Assembly: GCA_040398425.1 (NCBI GenBank)
Contig: JBBATZ010000008.1
Coordinates: forward strand, 1 to 64,000
Length of the DNA: 64,000 nt
From: UBA7672 sp040398425
GTDB lineage: Bacteria > Pseudomonadota > Alphaproteobacteria > Caulobacterales > Hyphomonadaceae
Direction: 5' to 3'
Part shown: positions 34,792 to 42,967 of the stretch, piece by piece
How the letters are laid out: each line of letters begins with the position of its first letter
Position numbering within the stretch: position 1 is the stretch's first letter
Translations under genes and position numbers: made by a program
Notes under the pieces: generated by a model
Database searches by the model: none
The model's input: the letters and a program-made list of their open reading frames with translations, nothing else
What the model was told of the DNA's origin: nothing

Positions 34792-35181
34792 TCACTTGAT
34801 CGAGCCGAACGCGTCCAGCAGACCTGCCCATTCGCGCTCCATCTCCGGTGTCCAGTCGGCCCCCAGGATATCGCGGAACACGTCGCGAATTGCGACGAAG
34901 AAACTGTCGAAGCGCTGGGCGGGGACACTGTATCCGTCGTGATGGATGCGCGACGACGCAATGATCTGCGGCGCAACGAGCCTGTCGCCGATGTAGTCAA
35001 GAATGCACTCCAGCGCCTGCTGCATCATAGAGGCGCGCACGCCGCCATCGCGATCCATCAGGAACAAGCGTTCGAGTTCCGGATATCTTTCAAACAGCCG
35101 CACATAGACGTCCGCCGTCGGATCCCCACGGCGTTCGGCCACCATTTCCAGTGTTCGCGTGATGACCGCGCCGTCGATCAT
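34792..35181 (-). CDS. single-domain globin
   Basis: 129 residues in the three-over-three globin range. B-helix Tyr in DVYVRLFERYPELERLF (CD-corner Phe also present), a Gln-containing E helix (ASMMQQALECIL), and a proximal His in SSRIHHDGYSVPAQRFDSFFVAIRDV, then the H-helix tail WTPEMEREWAGLLDAF. Tyr/Gln distal residues are those of NO-dioxygenase-type globins, but no reductase domain is fused or adjacent. ATG 35181 overlaps the Nudix stop (ATGA), so it is coupled to it. Oxygen, NO or redox sensing is inferred. It meets yciB convergently. Confidence 0.75.
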   Translation of the reverse strand: MIDGAVITRTLEMVAERRGDPTADVYVRLFERYPELERLFLMDRDGGVRASMMQQALECILDYIGDRLVAPQIIASSRIHHDGYSVPAQRFDSFFVAIRDVFRDILGADWTPEMEREWAGLLDAFGSIK

Positions 35182-35723
35182 GACGCGCGCGTCAGCTTTT
35201 CTGTTCCGGGCGGGTTTCCAAAGGGCGGGAACCCGTCTCGCCCTTCCGTCTCCCGATAATGATCGAGCGCCCATTTCACCGTTGGGAAGGCAAGCTCCGG
35301 CCACGGAATCTCATCCCAGCCAAACAGACCGACTTCGAGACTTTCAGGGCCCGGAGCAGGATCGTTGATAAGCCGTGCACGGAAGAAAATCTGTACCTGC
35401 CCAATTCGGGGAATCGAATAAAGGCCTAGAAGCGTTTCAAGTTCCAACTCTGCGCAGGCTTCCTCGCGCGCCTCGCGGGCGGCACCCTCTTCGACGCTTT
35501 CGCCCAGCTCCATGAAGCCAGCCGGCAGCGTCCAGAAGCCCATTCGTGGCTCGATTGCACGTCTACAGAGCAAAATTTTTCCCTCGCGATGCGCCACCAC
35601 GCCCGCAACGATCCGCGGGTTCACATAGTCGATGAAGCCACAACCATCGCACACACGCCGCTCCCGGTCCTCGCCGGGCGGCATCTTAATCGAAAAGGAA
35701 ATGGGAAAACCGGTGTCGCTCAC
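35178..35723 (-). CDS. Nudix hydrolase with N-terminal zinc-ribbon-like motif
   Basis: 181 residues from GTG 35723. N-terminal RRVCDGCGFIDYVNPRIV is a half zinc ribbon of the NudC/ADP-ribose type. Nudix box GFMELGESVEEGAAREAREEACAE fits Gx5Ex7REUxEExGU except for the final Gly (Ala-Cys-Ala). Members cleave nucleoside diphosphates linked to another group, such as NADH or ADP-ribose. The stop overlaps the globin start. It is divergent from a MarR gene, with a CTGTGCACAG palindrome between them. Substrate is not assigned. Confidence 0.85.
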   Translation of the reverse strand: MSDTGFPISFSIKMPPGEDRERRVCDGCGFIDYVNPRIVAGVVAHREGKILLCRRAIEPRMGFWTLPAGFMELGESVEEGAAREAREEACAELELETLLGLYSIPRIGQVQIFFRARLINDPAPGPESLEVGLFGWDEIPWPELAFPTVKWALDHYRETEGRDGFPPFGNPPGTEKLTRAS

Positions 35724-35743
35724 AGCAGAAACATGACCTTTGA

Positions 35744-35753
35744 CTGTGCACAG
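35744..35753. promoter_or_regulatory. palindrome CTGTGCACAG in the Nudix/MarR divergent region
   Basis: Ten-base perfect palindrome 21 bases upstream of the Nudix start and 90 before the MarR start. Candidate operator for the MarR regulator next to it. Confidence 0.3.
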
Positions 35754-35842
35754 GGGAGCATGGCGCGCTAGATTCGGCAAATGTGGGGAAGAATCGAAGG
35801 ATGACTCCCTATGCTTGAGCTGCATCAGAAACGGGGCTGGGC

Positions 35843-36496
35843 ATGAAGAGACCTGTCAGCGCAAAGCGACCCAACGCCAGCACTTCGCGTGGGGGAACGG
35901 GCGGCAAGTCGTCCGCGCACGCACGACCCGCGCGCGAGGTGTTTCGTCTAAGCCAGTCGCCATCGCACCTGTTGCGCCGCGCAGAGCAGTTCGCAGCCGA
36001 TCTTTTCGCGCGCTCTGATCTCAATGACGGTGTCACCCTGCGCCAGACCGTGCTGATGGCGGCCATCGCCGAGGCGGAAGGCGCCAGCCAGTCGGACCTC
36101 GTCCGCACCACGGGCGTCGATCGCTCGACACTGGCCGAGATGATGGCACGGATGGAAAAGCGCGGCCTGATTGCGCGTGCCGCTGCTGCAGGCGATGGCC
36201 GCGCCAAGTCTGTGCGCCTCACTGGCGAGGGCCGGCGCCGACTGGCGGCGACCCTGCCAGGCATGCGGGCTGTCGATCGCGCGCTACTGGCCGCCCTGCC
36301 CGCCGCACAGCGCGCCGCCTTCCAGTCGATCCTGTCGGAACTGGCTGAATCGGCTGATCGCGAAATCGCGACGCTGCCCGATGCGCTCGCGCCCGCGAAG
36401 CAAGCCATGAAGAAGGCGGGAAAGGCCGGCGCGCGCGTCGCAAAAAGGAAGATGCCGATGAAGCCGGCGGTGAAGCGCCCGACGAAGCGCCGCTAG
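35843..36496 (+). CDS. MarR family transcriptional regulator with basic tails
   Basis: 217 residues. Winged helix in the middle: LRQTVLMAAIAEAEGASQSDLVRTTGVDRSTLAEMMARMEKRGLIARAAAAGDGRAKSVRLTGEG (recognition helix and wing with the DGRAKSV turn). Both ends are basic and low complexity: N-terminal MKRPVSAKRPNAS and C-terminal KKAGKAGARVAKRKMPMKPAV-type Lys/Arg/Pro runs, which may add non-specific DNA affinity. The TAG stop shares CTAG (36493-36496) with the convergent ccmG stop. It faces the Nudix-globin operon, its probable target. Confidence 0.85.
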   Translation: MKRPVSAKRPNASTSRGGTGGKSSAHARPAREVFRLSQSPSHLLRRAEQFAADLFARSDLNDGVTLRQTVLMAAIAEAEGASQSDLVRTTGVDRSTLAEMMARMEKRGLIARAAAAGDGRAKSVRLTGEGRRRLAATLPGMRAVDRALLAALPAAQRAAFQSILSELAESADREIATLPDALAPAKQAMKKAGKAGARVAKRKMPMKPAVKRPTKRR

Positions 36497-37047
36497 TTGC
36501 CGCTGACGGTCTTGCCTGACTTCGCCTGTTCGGCGCGGTAGGCCGCGACGAAGTCGATAACGTCCTGTTCAACGAAGTAGTTGCGCTTGGTCTTGATGAT
36601 CTGGCCGTTGGCGTCGATCAGGAAGGTCTCCGGCACCCCCGAGATTCCCATGTCGATACCAAGGTCTCCTGTCGGATCCTGTCCGATCACCGCGAATGGG
36701 TTTCCCTCGCGTACCAGGAGTTCGCGCGCTGCGTCCTGTCCGGTCGGATCCTTGTAGAGAATGCCGACAATCTCGACGCCCTGCTTCTGCATCTCGACGA
36801 GCAGCGGATGCTCCAGCTTGCAGGGACCGCACCACGTCGCCCAGAAATTCACCAGGATCGGCCGGCCCTTGAAGTCGGACAGCTTCACCTGCGGATTGTC
36901 GAGCCCCGGCACATCGAACTCCGGCGACGGGCGCAGGGGCGATGCGAATGACGACGGCGCAGGATCATTGCCCGACAGGCGCTGGAAGCCGATCACGACC
37001 AGCAGCGCAAAAGCTGCAAGCGGCAGGATGGCCCACCAGCGCTTCAT
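36493..37047 (-). CDS. ccmG: thiol:disulfide interchange protein CcmG/DsbE
   Basis: 184 residues. One N-terminal membrane anchor (WWAILPLAAFALLVVIGF), then a periplasmic thioredoxin fold with active site FWATWCGPCKLEHPLL and the cis-Pro region GVPETFLIDANGQI. It keeps apocytochrome c haem-binding cysteines reduced for haem ligation. ATG 37047 overlaps the ccmD stop (ATGA) and it ends the ccmA-B-C-D-G run. Its stop shares CTAG with the convergent MarR gene. Confidence 0.94.
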   Translation of the reverse strand: MKRWWAILPLAAFALLVVIGFQRLSGNDPAPSSFASPLRPSPEFDVPGLDNPQVKLSDFKGRPILVNFWATWCGPCKLEHPLLVEMQKQGVEIVGILYKDPTGQDAARELLVREGNPFAVIGQDPTGDLGIDMGISGVPETFLIDANGQIIKTKRNYFVEQDVIDFVAAYRAEQAKSGKTVSGN

Positions 37048-37199
37048 GGTGCGTCGTCCTTCTCCGCCTGCTCCAGCTTGTGCTGCGCAGCGACAAGACG
37101 AAGCACGGTCCAGACAAACATGCCGATCAGAGCCACGCCGCCAATGGCGTAGCCGGTGACGACGTAGGCAGTGTAGTCAGTGTCGACGGGTATGGGCAT
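37044..37199 (-). CDS. ccmD: haem exporter protein CcmD
   Basis: 51 residues, with one membrane helix (YAIGGVALIGMFVWTVLRLVAA) after a Tyr-rich start (YTAYVVTGY), followed by a charged tail, as in CcmD. It helps release holo-CcmE from the CcmABC complex. The ATG overlaps the ccmC stop (TAATG), and its own stop overlaps ccmG. Confidence 0.88.
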   Translation of the reverse strand: MPIPVDTDYTAYVVTGYAIGGVALIGMFVWTVLRLVAAQHKLEQAEKDDAP

Positions 37200-37930
37200 T
37201 ACTCGGCCGCCTGTTTGCGCTGGAGCAGGATGTCGGCGCGTGTCTTCATGATCTCGGCGCGCATATTGAGCAGCGTCAGCCCGCCGAACAACGAGAGGTA
37301 GCCGAGCGCTGCGATATACATCGGAATCTTGAACTCGGCCGTCGTCTTGGCGTCGGTCGTCATGAAGGTCGACTTCTGGTGCAGCGAGGCAAACCACTCG
37401 ACCGAGAAGTGGATGATCGGAATGTTGACGGCGCCGACAAGGCAGAGGATCGCCGCGGCGCGCGCGGCCTTCTGCGGCGTGTCCATCGCTTCCCAGACAG
37501 CGATGTAGCCGAGGAAAATGAAGAACAGCAGGAGCACGGAGACGAGGCGCGCATCGCCCCACTCCCACCATGTGCCCCATGTGGTGTAGCCCCAGATCGA
37601 ACCGGTGATCAGTCCGATCGCCGTGAACACAGCACCGATCGGCGCAGCCGATTTCGCGGCGACGTCAGCCAGGGCGTGACGCCAGACGAACGAGATGAAG
37701 CTCGCCCCGACCATGAAGGCATAGGCGAACATGCAGAGCCACATGGCGGGCACATGGACGAACATCAAGCGCGCCCGCTCATCCTGCTGGAAATCCTCCG
37801 GCGTGCGGAAGAAACCGATGCCGAACCCCGTCACGATGAGGACGATGCCGAGGATCGTGAACCCCCAGGCTGGCCACTTCGAGCCCGCCATGAAGCGATG
37901 CGGGTTGTGGAAGAAAGACATCACGGCCAT
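37199..37930 (-). CDS. ccmC: haem transporter CcmC
   Basis: 243 residues with six membrane helices. The tryptophan-rich haem-handling motif appears as WGYTTWGTWWEWGDARLVS, with conserved histidines in LMFVHVPAMWL and PIIHFSVEWFASLHQ. It delivers haem to CcmE in the periplasm. ATG 37930 was chosen; ATG 37921 is also possible. A gap of about 130 bases separates it from ccmB. Confidence 0.95.
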   Translation of the reverse strand: MAVMSFFHNPHRFMAGSKWPAWGFTILGIVLIVTGFGIGFFRTPEDFQQDERARLMFVHVPAMWLCMFAYAFMVGASFISFVWRHALADVAAKSAAPIGAVFTAIGLITGSIWGYTTWGTWWEWGDARLVSVLLLFFIFLGYIAVWEAMDTPQKAARAAAILCLVGAVNIPIIHFSVEWFASLHQKSTFMTTDAKTTAEFKIPMYIAALGYLSLFGGLTLLNMRAEIMKTRADILLQRKQAAE

Positions 37931-38059
37931 GGGCCTAAGGCTCCCGAAACCTACCCGTCAGAGCAGGCAGTCTGAACATACAGTCTAGTCAGGCAGCCAG
38001 CCGTCCGGCGGTCACAACTTCCGGAACTGACCTGCAACGAAATCTCTGACCCCACGTCT

Positions 38060-38725
38060 TTAATCGATGGCCGTTCTCAATGCCATCGCTGCTCCGAAAG
38101 GCGATGTCGCCACCCCGAACAGCGCCGCCGAGACCGTCAACAGCAGCGGCCCGACCCAGTCTGCGCCATCCGCTGCTGCAGCCAGCGCAGCGGCCCCGAA
38201 AATCATGGTCGGCACATAAAGCGGCAGCGTGACCAGCGCGATCAGCAACCCTCCCCTGCGCATTCCGGCGGCCAGCGCGGCGCCGATCGAGCCGAAGAAA
38301 AAGAAGGCCAGCGTCCCGATCAGGGAGGCCAGGACCACCAGACCGGTCGCCTCGACCGGACCCTGCAGCATGATCCAGAGCACCGGGGCCACGACGGCGA
38401 GGGGAATTCCGGTCGCAATCCAATGCGCCAGCGTCTTGGCGAGGGCGATACCCTCCATTCCAATGCCCGACCCTGCATAGGCGTCCAGCGTGCCGTCCTC
38501 GAGGTCGGCCTGGAACAGACGCTCCATCGGCAGGAGACTCGAGAGGGCGAGCGCGATCCACATCACCCCCGGCCCGGCCGTCTGCAGGGCGACGGTCTCC
38601 GATCCGACCGCAAACGGCGTCATGCTGGCGGATGCGGCAAAGAAGCCCACCGGCAGCGCTGCCCCGCCCCCGCCGGACCAGGCCAGCTTCAATTCACGCG
38701 CAAAGACCGAGAACGAACCACTCAC
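38060..38725 (-). CDS. ccmB: haem exporter permease CcmB
   Basis: 221 residues with six membrane helices. MSGSFSVFARELKLAWSGGGGAALPVGFF and LFQADLEDGTLDAY are family-typical, with GIPLAVVAPVLWIML and the C-terminal SPFGAAMALRTAID. It is the membrane partner of the CcmA ATPase in the complex that drives release of haem-loaded CcmE. ATG 38725 overlaps the ccmA stop (ATGA), so the two are coupled. Confidence 0.93.
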   Translation of the reverse strand: MSGSFSVFARELKLAWSGGGGAALPVGFFAASASMTPFAVGSETVALQTAGPGVMWIALALSSLLPMERLFQADLEDGTLDAYAGSGIGMEGIALAKTLAHWIATGIPLAVVAPVLWIMLQGPVEATGLVVLASLIGTLAFFFFGSIGAALAAGMRRGGLLIALVTLPLYVPTMIFGAAALAAAADGADWVGPLLLTVSAALFGVATSPFGAAMALRTAID

Positions 38726-39366
38726 GCGTTTGCTCCGGACTTGGGCGCGCCGGTTTTCAGGCTGGCGAGGTCCAGACTGCGCGAGCCGGCAAAGCCGTCG
38801 CCATGGACGGCCGCGATCACCATGCCGCCGCTTGCCCTGTGATCTGCGACAAGCTGACTCACCAGGGCGCGTCCCTCGGTATCAAGCGCGGCCGTCGGTT
38901 CATCGAGCAGCCAGACCGGACGCGGATCAATCAGCAGGCGGGTCAGCGCCAGACGCCGCTTTTGCCCGGCCGAAAGCCCCCGTCCGGGCACGGAACTGCG
39001 GTTTGCCAGCCCAACCCGCTTCATCGCCGCCGCGGCCGCCTGAGTGTCCCTGCCAAAATAGCGGGCCCAGAATTCGGCCTGTTCCGCAGCGCTTTCAGAG
39101 GGTTTCACCGCATCGAGGTGGCCAAGATAGTGCCGCGGAGCGTCCTCGCCCCCGCCCGAAAAGCGTACGATCCCGGCGTGCGGGCGGGTCAAACCAGCGA
39201 GAATGCGAAGCAGTGTCGATTTACCCGAGCCGTTGGCGCCGCGCAGTTCGAGCGCCTCGCCGGCGGACAACTTCAGGGACAGCCCCTCGAACAGGACGCG
39301 CAAACCGCGCGCCGCCGCGAGATTTTCAACCTCAAGGACCAGTGATGAGGCGCCTTCGCCAGCCAA
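38722..39366 (-). CDS. ccmA: haem exporter ATP-binding protein CcmA
   Basis: 214-residue ABC ATPase. Walker A RGANGSGKSTLLRILAGL, signature GLSAGQKRRLALTRLL, Walker B VWLLDEPTAALD. It powers CcmB/CcmC in cytochrome c maturation. The start used is TTG 39366, whose AAAGGA lies almost against it; no ATG is available nearby, so the true start is uncertain. It is divergent from acnA, 119 bases between starts. ccmE, ccmF and ccmH are not in the window, so the pathway is split. Confidence 0.92.
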   Translation of the reverse strand: MAGEGASSLVLEVENLAAARGLRVLFEGLSLKLSAGEALELRGANGSGKSTLLRILAGLTRPHAGIVRFSGGGEDAPRHYLGHLDAVKPSESAAEQAEFWARYFGRDTQAAAAAMKRVGLANRSSVPGRGLSAGQKRRLALTRLLIDPRPVWLLDEPTAALDTEGRALVSQLVADHRASGGMVIAAVHGDGFAGSRSLDLASLKTGAPKSGANA

Positions 39367-39485
39367 TTCCTTTACCCCTTCGGGTTCAATTGCTTCCCAT
39401 AACGGCGTCCTGTAGGAACGCCGCCAGCGCGGGGGGCCGCCGGCTCCCGCACGTCGATTATTCGATGCCCCGAAAGGCGCCCAGC

Positions 39486-42164
39486 ATGCCGTCCCTCGAC
39501 AGTTTCAAATCCCGCAAAACCCTCACGGTCGGCGCGAAGACGTACGCCTATTACAGCCTTGAGGCTGCAGCGCAAAATGGCCTGGGCGACATTTCGCGCC
39601 TGCCGGTCTCGCTGAAGGTCCTGTTGGAAAACCTGTTGCGCTTCGAGGACGGCAAGACGGTTACACAGGACGACATCAAGGCCTTCGCGGGCTGGCTCAA
39701 GGACAAGGGTTCGGCCGAGGTCGAGATCGCCTACCGCCCTGCCCGCGTCTTGATGCAAGACTTCACGGGCGTCCCCGCCGTGGTCGACCTCGCCGCGATG
39801 CGCGACGCCGCCACCAAGCTCGGCGCCGACCCCAAGGCCATCAACCCGCTGGTGCCAGTCGACCTCGTGATCGACCACTCGGTCATGGTCGACAATTTCG
39901 GCCGTGCGGATTCGTTCAAACAGAACGTGAAGCGCGAATACGAGCGCAACATGGAGCGCTACGAGTTCCTGAAATGGGGCCAGGGCGCGTTTGACAATTT
40001 CCGCGTCGTTCCGCCCGGCACCGGCATCTGCCACCAGGTGAACCTCGAATACCTCGCCCAGACTGTCTGGACCAAAGAGGAAGATGGCGAGGTGGTCGCC
40101 TTCCCCGACACCTGCGTCGGAACAGATTCGCACACCACCATGATCAACGGCCTCAGCGTTCTCGGCTGGGGCGTGGGCGGCATCGAGGCCGAGGCGGCCA
40201 TGCTGGGCCAGCCCGTCTCCATGCTCATCCCGGAAGTCATCGGCTTCAAGCTGACCGGCAAGCTGCCGGAAGGCGCCACCGCCACCGACCTCGTGCTGAC
40301 CGTCACTCAGATGCTGCGCAAGAAAGGCGTGGTCGGCAAGTTCGTGGAATTCTACGGCCCCGGCATCGACAATCTCAGCCTCGAAGACCAGGCCACGATC
40401 GCCAACATGGCCCCGGAATACGGCGCCACGTGCGGCTTCTTCCCGATCAGCCAGGAGACGATCAACTTCCTGTCCTCGACAGGCCGCCTCGCCGAGCGCG
40501 TCGCCCTTGTCGAAGCTTACGCCAAGGCGCAGGGCTTCTGGCGCGCCGACATGAAGGACCCGACATTCACCGACACGCTGTCGCTCGAACTCTCCAGCAT
40601 CGAGCCCTCGATCGCCGGTCCGAAGCGCCCGCAGGACCGCATTGTCCTGCGCGACGCTGCCGACAATTTCGCGCTCTGCCTCGACAAGGAATTCGGCCGT
40701 CTCGACAAGGCCGACGTGCGCGCCGCCGTTGCCGGCACGGACTACGCGATCGGCCATGGTGACGTGGTGATCGCGGCGATCACGAGCTGCACCAACACCT
40801 CCAACCCCAGCGTCCTGATTGCGGCTGGCCTGCTCGCCCGAAACGCCCGTGCGCGTGGCCTCACTTCGAAGCCGTGGGTGAAAACGTCGCTTGCGCCGGG
40901 CTCGCAGGTTGTCACCGACTATCTCGCCAAGGCGGGCCTCACCGAACATCTCGATGCACTCGGCTTCAACCTCGTCGGCTATGGCTGCACAACCTGCATC
41001 GGCAACTCGGGCCCGCTGCCCGTGGAAGTCTCCGCCGCCGTCGCGCAGGGCGATCTCGTTGCCTGCTCGGTGCTGTCGGGCAACCGCAACTTCGAAGGCC
41101 GCGTCAACCCCGATGTGCGGGCGAACTATCTCGCCTCCCCGCCGCTGGTCGTCGCCTACGCGCTTGCAGGCTCGATGAAGATCAACATCACGAAGGATCC
41201 GATCGGCTACGACGACAAGAATGAGCCGGTCTATCTTGCCGACATCTGGCCGACGACGAAAGAGATCGCCGAGACCGTGCGCCGGGTCGTCACCGCGGAA
41301 ATGTTCGCGGCGCGCTATTCCGACGTCTTCAAGGGCGACGAGCAGTGGCAGAAGATCAAGGTTGAAGGCGGCGCCACCTATGGCTGGCCGATGGCCTCGA
41401 CCTACGTGCAGAACCCGCCCTACTTCGAAGGCATGACGATGACGCCGGTGCCCATCACCGATGTCAGCAATGCCAGCATCATGGCGCTGTTCGGTGATTC
41501 GATCACGACCGACCACATCTCGCCTGCCGGCGACATCACCTCCGCCGGACCCGCCGGCAAATACCTGCGCGAACACCAGGTGCCGGTCATGGACTTCAAT
41601 TCCTATGGCGCGCGTCGCGGTAACCATGAGGTGATGATGCGCGGAACCTTCGCCAACATCCGGATCAAGAACCACATGGTCCCCGGCGTCGAAGGCGGCG
41701 TGACGAAGAAGGATGGCGAGACAAAAGCAATCTATGACGCCGCGATGGAATACATCGCCGAAGGCACGGATCTCGTGATCTTCGCCGGCAAGGAATACGG
41801 CACCGGCTCCTCGCGCGACTGGGCCGCCAAGGGCACCCGCCTGCTCGGCGTTCGCGCGGTCATTGCCGAGAGTTTCGAGCGCATCCACCGCTCCAACCTG
41901 ATCGGCATGGGCGTGCTCCCGCTGCAGTTCGGGGAGAGCGATAGCTGGAAATCGCTCAAGCTCACGGGCGCCGAAAAGATCACGATCCTGGGAGTCGCCT
42001 CCTTGTCGCCGCGCCAGTCAGTAACGGTTGAAATTGCCTATCTTGACGGCTCGAAAGCCGCGATCGAGGCAAAAGTGCGCATCGATACCGAGAACGAGCT
42101 GGATTACTTCCGCAATGGCGGGATTCTCCACTACGTGCTGCGACAGCTGGCGCGGGCCTCGTGA
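39486..42164 (+). CDS. acnA: aconitate hydratase AcnA
   Basis: 892 residues, typical for the AcnA/IRP1 branch. It converts citrate to isocitrate in the TCA cycle. Cluster cysteines are in ITSCTNTSNPSVLIAAGLLA and VGYGCTTCIGNSG; SPAGDITSAGPAGKYL, NSYGARRGNHEVMMRGTFAN and GKEYGTGSSRDWAAKG mark the C-terminal swivel domain. ATG 39486 gives MPSLDSFKSRKTLTVG; the open frame runs upstream only as antisense to ccmA. It is divergent from ccmA, an arrangement known in Caulobacter relatives. Confidence 0.97.
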   Translation: MPSLDSFKSRKTLTVGAKTYAYYSLEAAAQNGLGDISRLPVSLKVLLENLLRFEDGKTVTQDDIKAFAGWLKDKGSAEVEIAYRPARVLMQDFTGVPAVVDLAAMRDAATKLGADPKAINPLVPVDLVIDHSVMVDNFGRADSFKQNVKREYERNMERYEFLKWGQGAFDNFRVVPPGTGICHQVNLEYLAQTVWTKEEDGEVVAFPDTCVGTDSHTTMINGLSVLGWGVGGIEAEAAMLGQPVSMLIPEVIGFKLTGKLPEGATATDLVLTVTQMLRKKGVVGKFVEFYGPGIDNLSLEDQATIANMAPEYGATCGFFPISQETINFLSSTGRLAERVALVEAYAKAQGFWRADMKDPTFTDTLSLELSSIEPSIAGPKRPQDRIVLRDAADNFALCLDKEFGRLDKADVRAAVAGTDYAIGHGDVVIAAITSCTNTSNPSVLIAAGLLARNARARGLTSKPWVKTSLAPGSQVVTDYLAKAGLTEHLDALGFNLVGYGCTTCIGNSGPLPVEVSAAVAQGDLVACSVLSGNRNFEGRVNPDVRANYLASPPLVVAYALAGSMKINITKDPIGYDDKNEPVYLADIWPTTKEIAETVRRVVTAEMFAARYSDVFKGDEQWQKIKVEGGATYGWPMASTYVQNPPYFEGMTMTPVPITDVSNASIMALFGDSITTDHISPAGDITSAGPAGKYLREHQVPVMDFNSYGARRGNHEVMMRGTFANIRIKNHMVPGVEGGVTKKDGETKAIYDAAMEYIAEGTDLVIFAGKEYGTGSSRDWAAKGTRLLGVRAVIAESFERIHRSNLIGMGVLPLQFGESDSWKSLKLTGAEKITILGVASLSPRQSVTVEIAYLDGSKAAIEAKVRIDTENELDYFRNGGILHYVLRQLARAS

Positions 42165-42185
42165 CCCGAAGTGATCGGGGGGTCA
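42161..42185 (+). terminator. terminator candidate after acnA
   Basis: GTGACCC at 42161-42167, overlapping the acnA stop, pairs with GGGTCAC at 42179-42185 with an 11-base loop. The following AGCCTCTTGATT has few Ts, so this is a moderate candidate. Confidence 0.45.
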
Positions 42186-42233
42186 CAGCCTCTTGATTCG
42201 TAGTTTTGCGTTGCCGCGAGATAACGGGACGGA

Positions 42234-42956
42234 ATGAAGTCGGTTATCGCCCTTGCAGCTTCTGCGCTCTTCGCGCTGGCGATCGCGCCAGCCGCGCTGG
42301 CGCAACGCGGCGGCATGAACGTGCCCGAACATGCGACCCGCCCCGTGGTCATGGAACTCTTCTCCAGCCAGGGCTGCGGCAACTGTCCGGTGGCTAATGC
42401 CAACATCGTCAAGCTGGCCGAGCGCTCGGACGTGATCGCGATCACTTATCCGGTCAACATCTGGGACTATCTCGGCTGGGATGACACCTTCGCGCAGAAG
42501 GAGTTCACGGAACGCCAGAAGCGCTACAACCGTGCGCTCGGTTATCGTGGGCCCTACACGCCGCAGGTCGTCTATTCCGGGCGCGTGCACGGACCAGGCA
42601 CCAGCATCAAGCAGATCGAGGAACGCTTCGCGGTCCGCGACATCAGTCCCTACCCCGCCACCCTGACGTTCGAAAAGGACCTCGTCCTCGTCTCGGGTGA
42701 TTTGCCGGATAAAGTCACCAAGGCAGTCATGATCGTCGCCCACTTCCATCCCGGCCTGACAAAAGTCACGCCCGGCGGCGGCACGAACAAGGGCAAGCCG
42801 ATGACCTACTGGAACCTTGTCACCAAGGTCGAGCAGGTCGGTGAATGGAAGGGTGGCGCGCAACGCTTCCCCGTCAAATGCACCGAAGGCTGCGTCGTCA
42901 TGGTGCAGAAGGACGGTGGTGAAGGTCTTATCCTCGGCGTGGTGCAGAAGCGCTAA
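42234..42956 (+). CDS. DUF1223 protein, exported thioredoxin-like
   Basis: 240 residues. Signal peptide MKSVIALAASALFALAIAPAALAQ, then the DUF1223 core: VVMELFSSQGCGNCPVANANIVKLAE with a CxxC pair in the thioredoxin-like position, VNIWDYLGWDDTFAQKEFTERQKRYNRALG and YTPQVVYSGR. The function is unknown; a thiol redox role is suggested by CGNC. Two more cysteines near the C-terminus (KCTEGCVVM). It follows acnA, and is convergent with the DUF4340 gene. Confidence 0.85.
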   Translation: MKSVIALAASALFALAIAPAALAQRGGMNVPEHATRPVVMELFSSQGCGNCPVANANIVKLAERSDVIAITYPVNIWDYLGWDDTFAQKEFTERQKRYNRALGYRGPYTPQVVYSGRVHGPGTSIKQIEERFAVRDISPYPATLTFEKDLVLVSGDLPDKVTKAVMIVAHFHPGLTKVTPGGGTNKGKPMTYWNLVTKVEQVGEWKGGAQRFPVKCTEGCVVMVQKDGGEGLILGVVQKR

Positions 42957-42967
42957 GGCGCTCGTCT

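Noticed and set aside
38490..39485. Long open frame upstream of acnA, in frame with it.
   Set aside because: It is antisense to ccmA/ccmB and has no protein-like composition; acnA starts at 39486.
39372..41888. 838-codon open frame opposite acnA.
   Set aside because: Antisense shadow typical of GC-rich genes; rich in Gly, Asp and Val without domain motifs.
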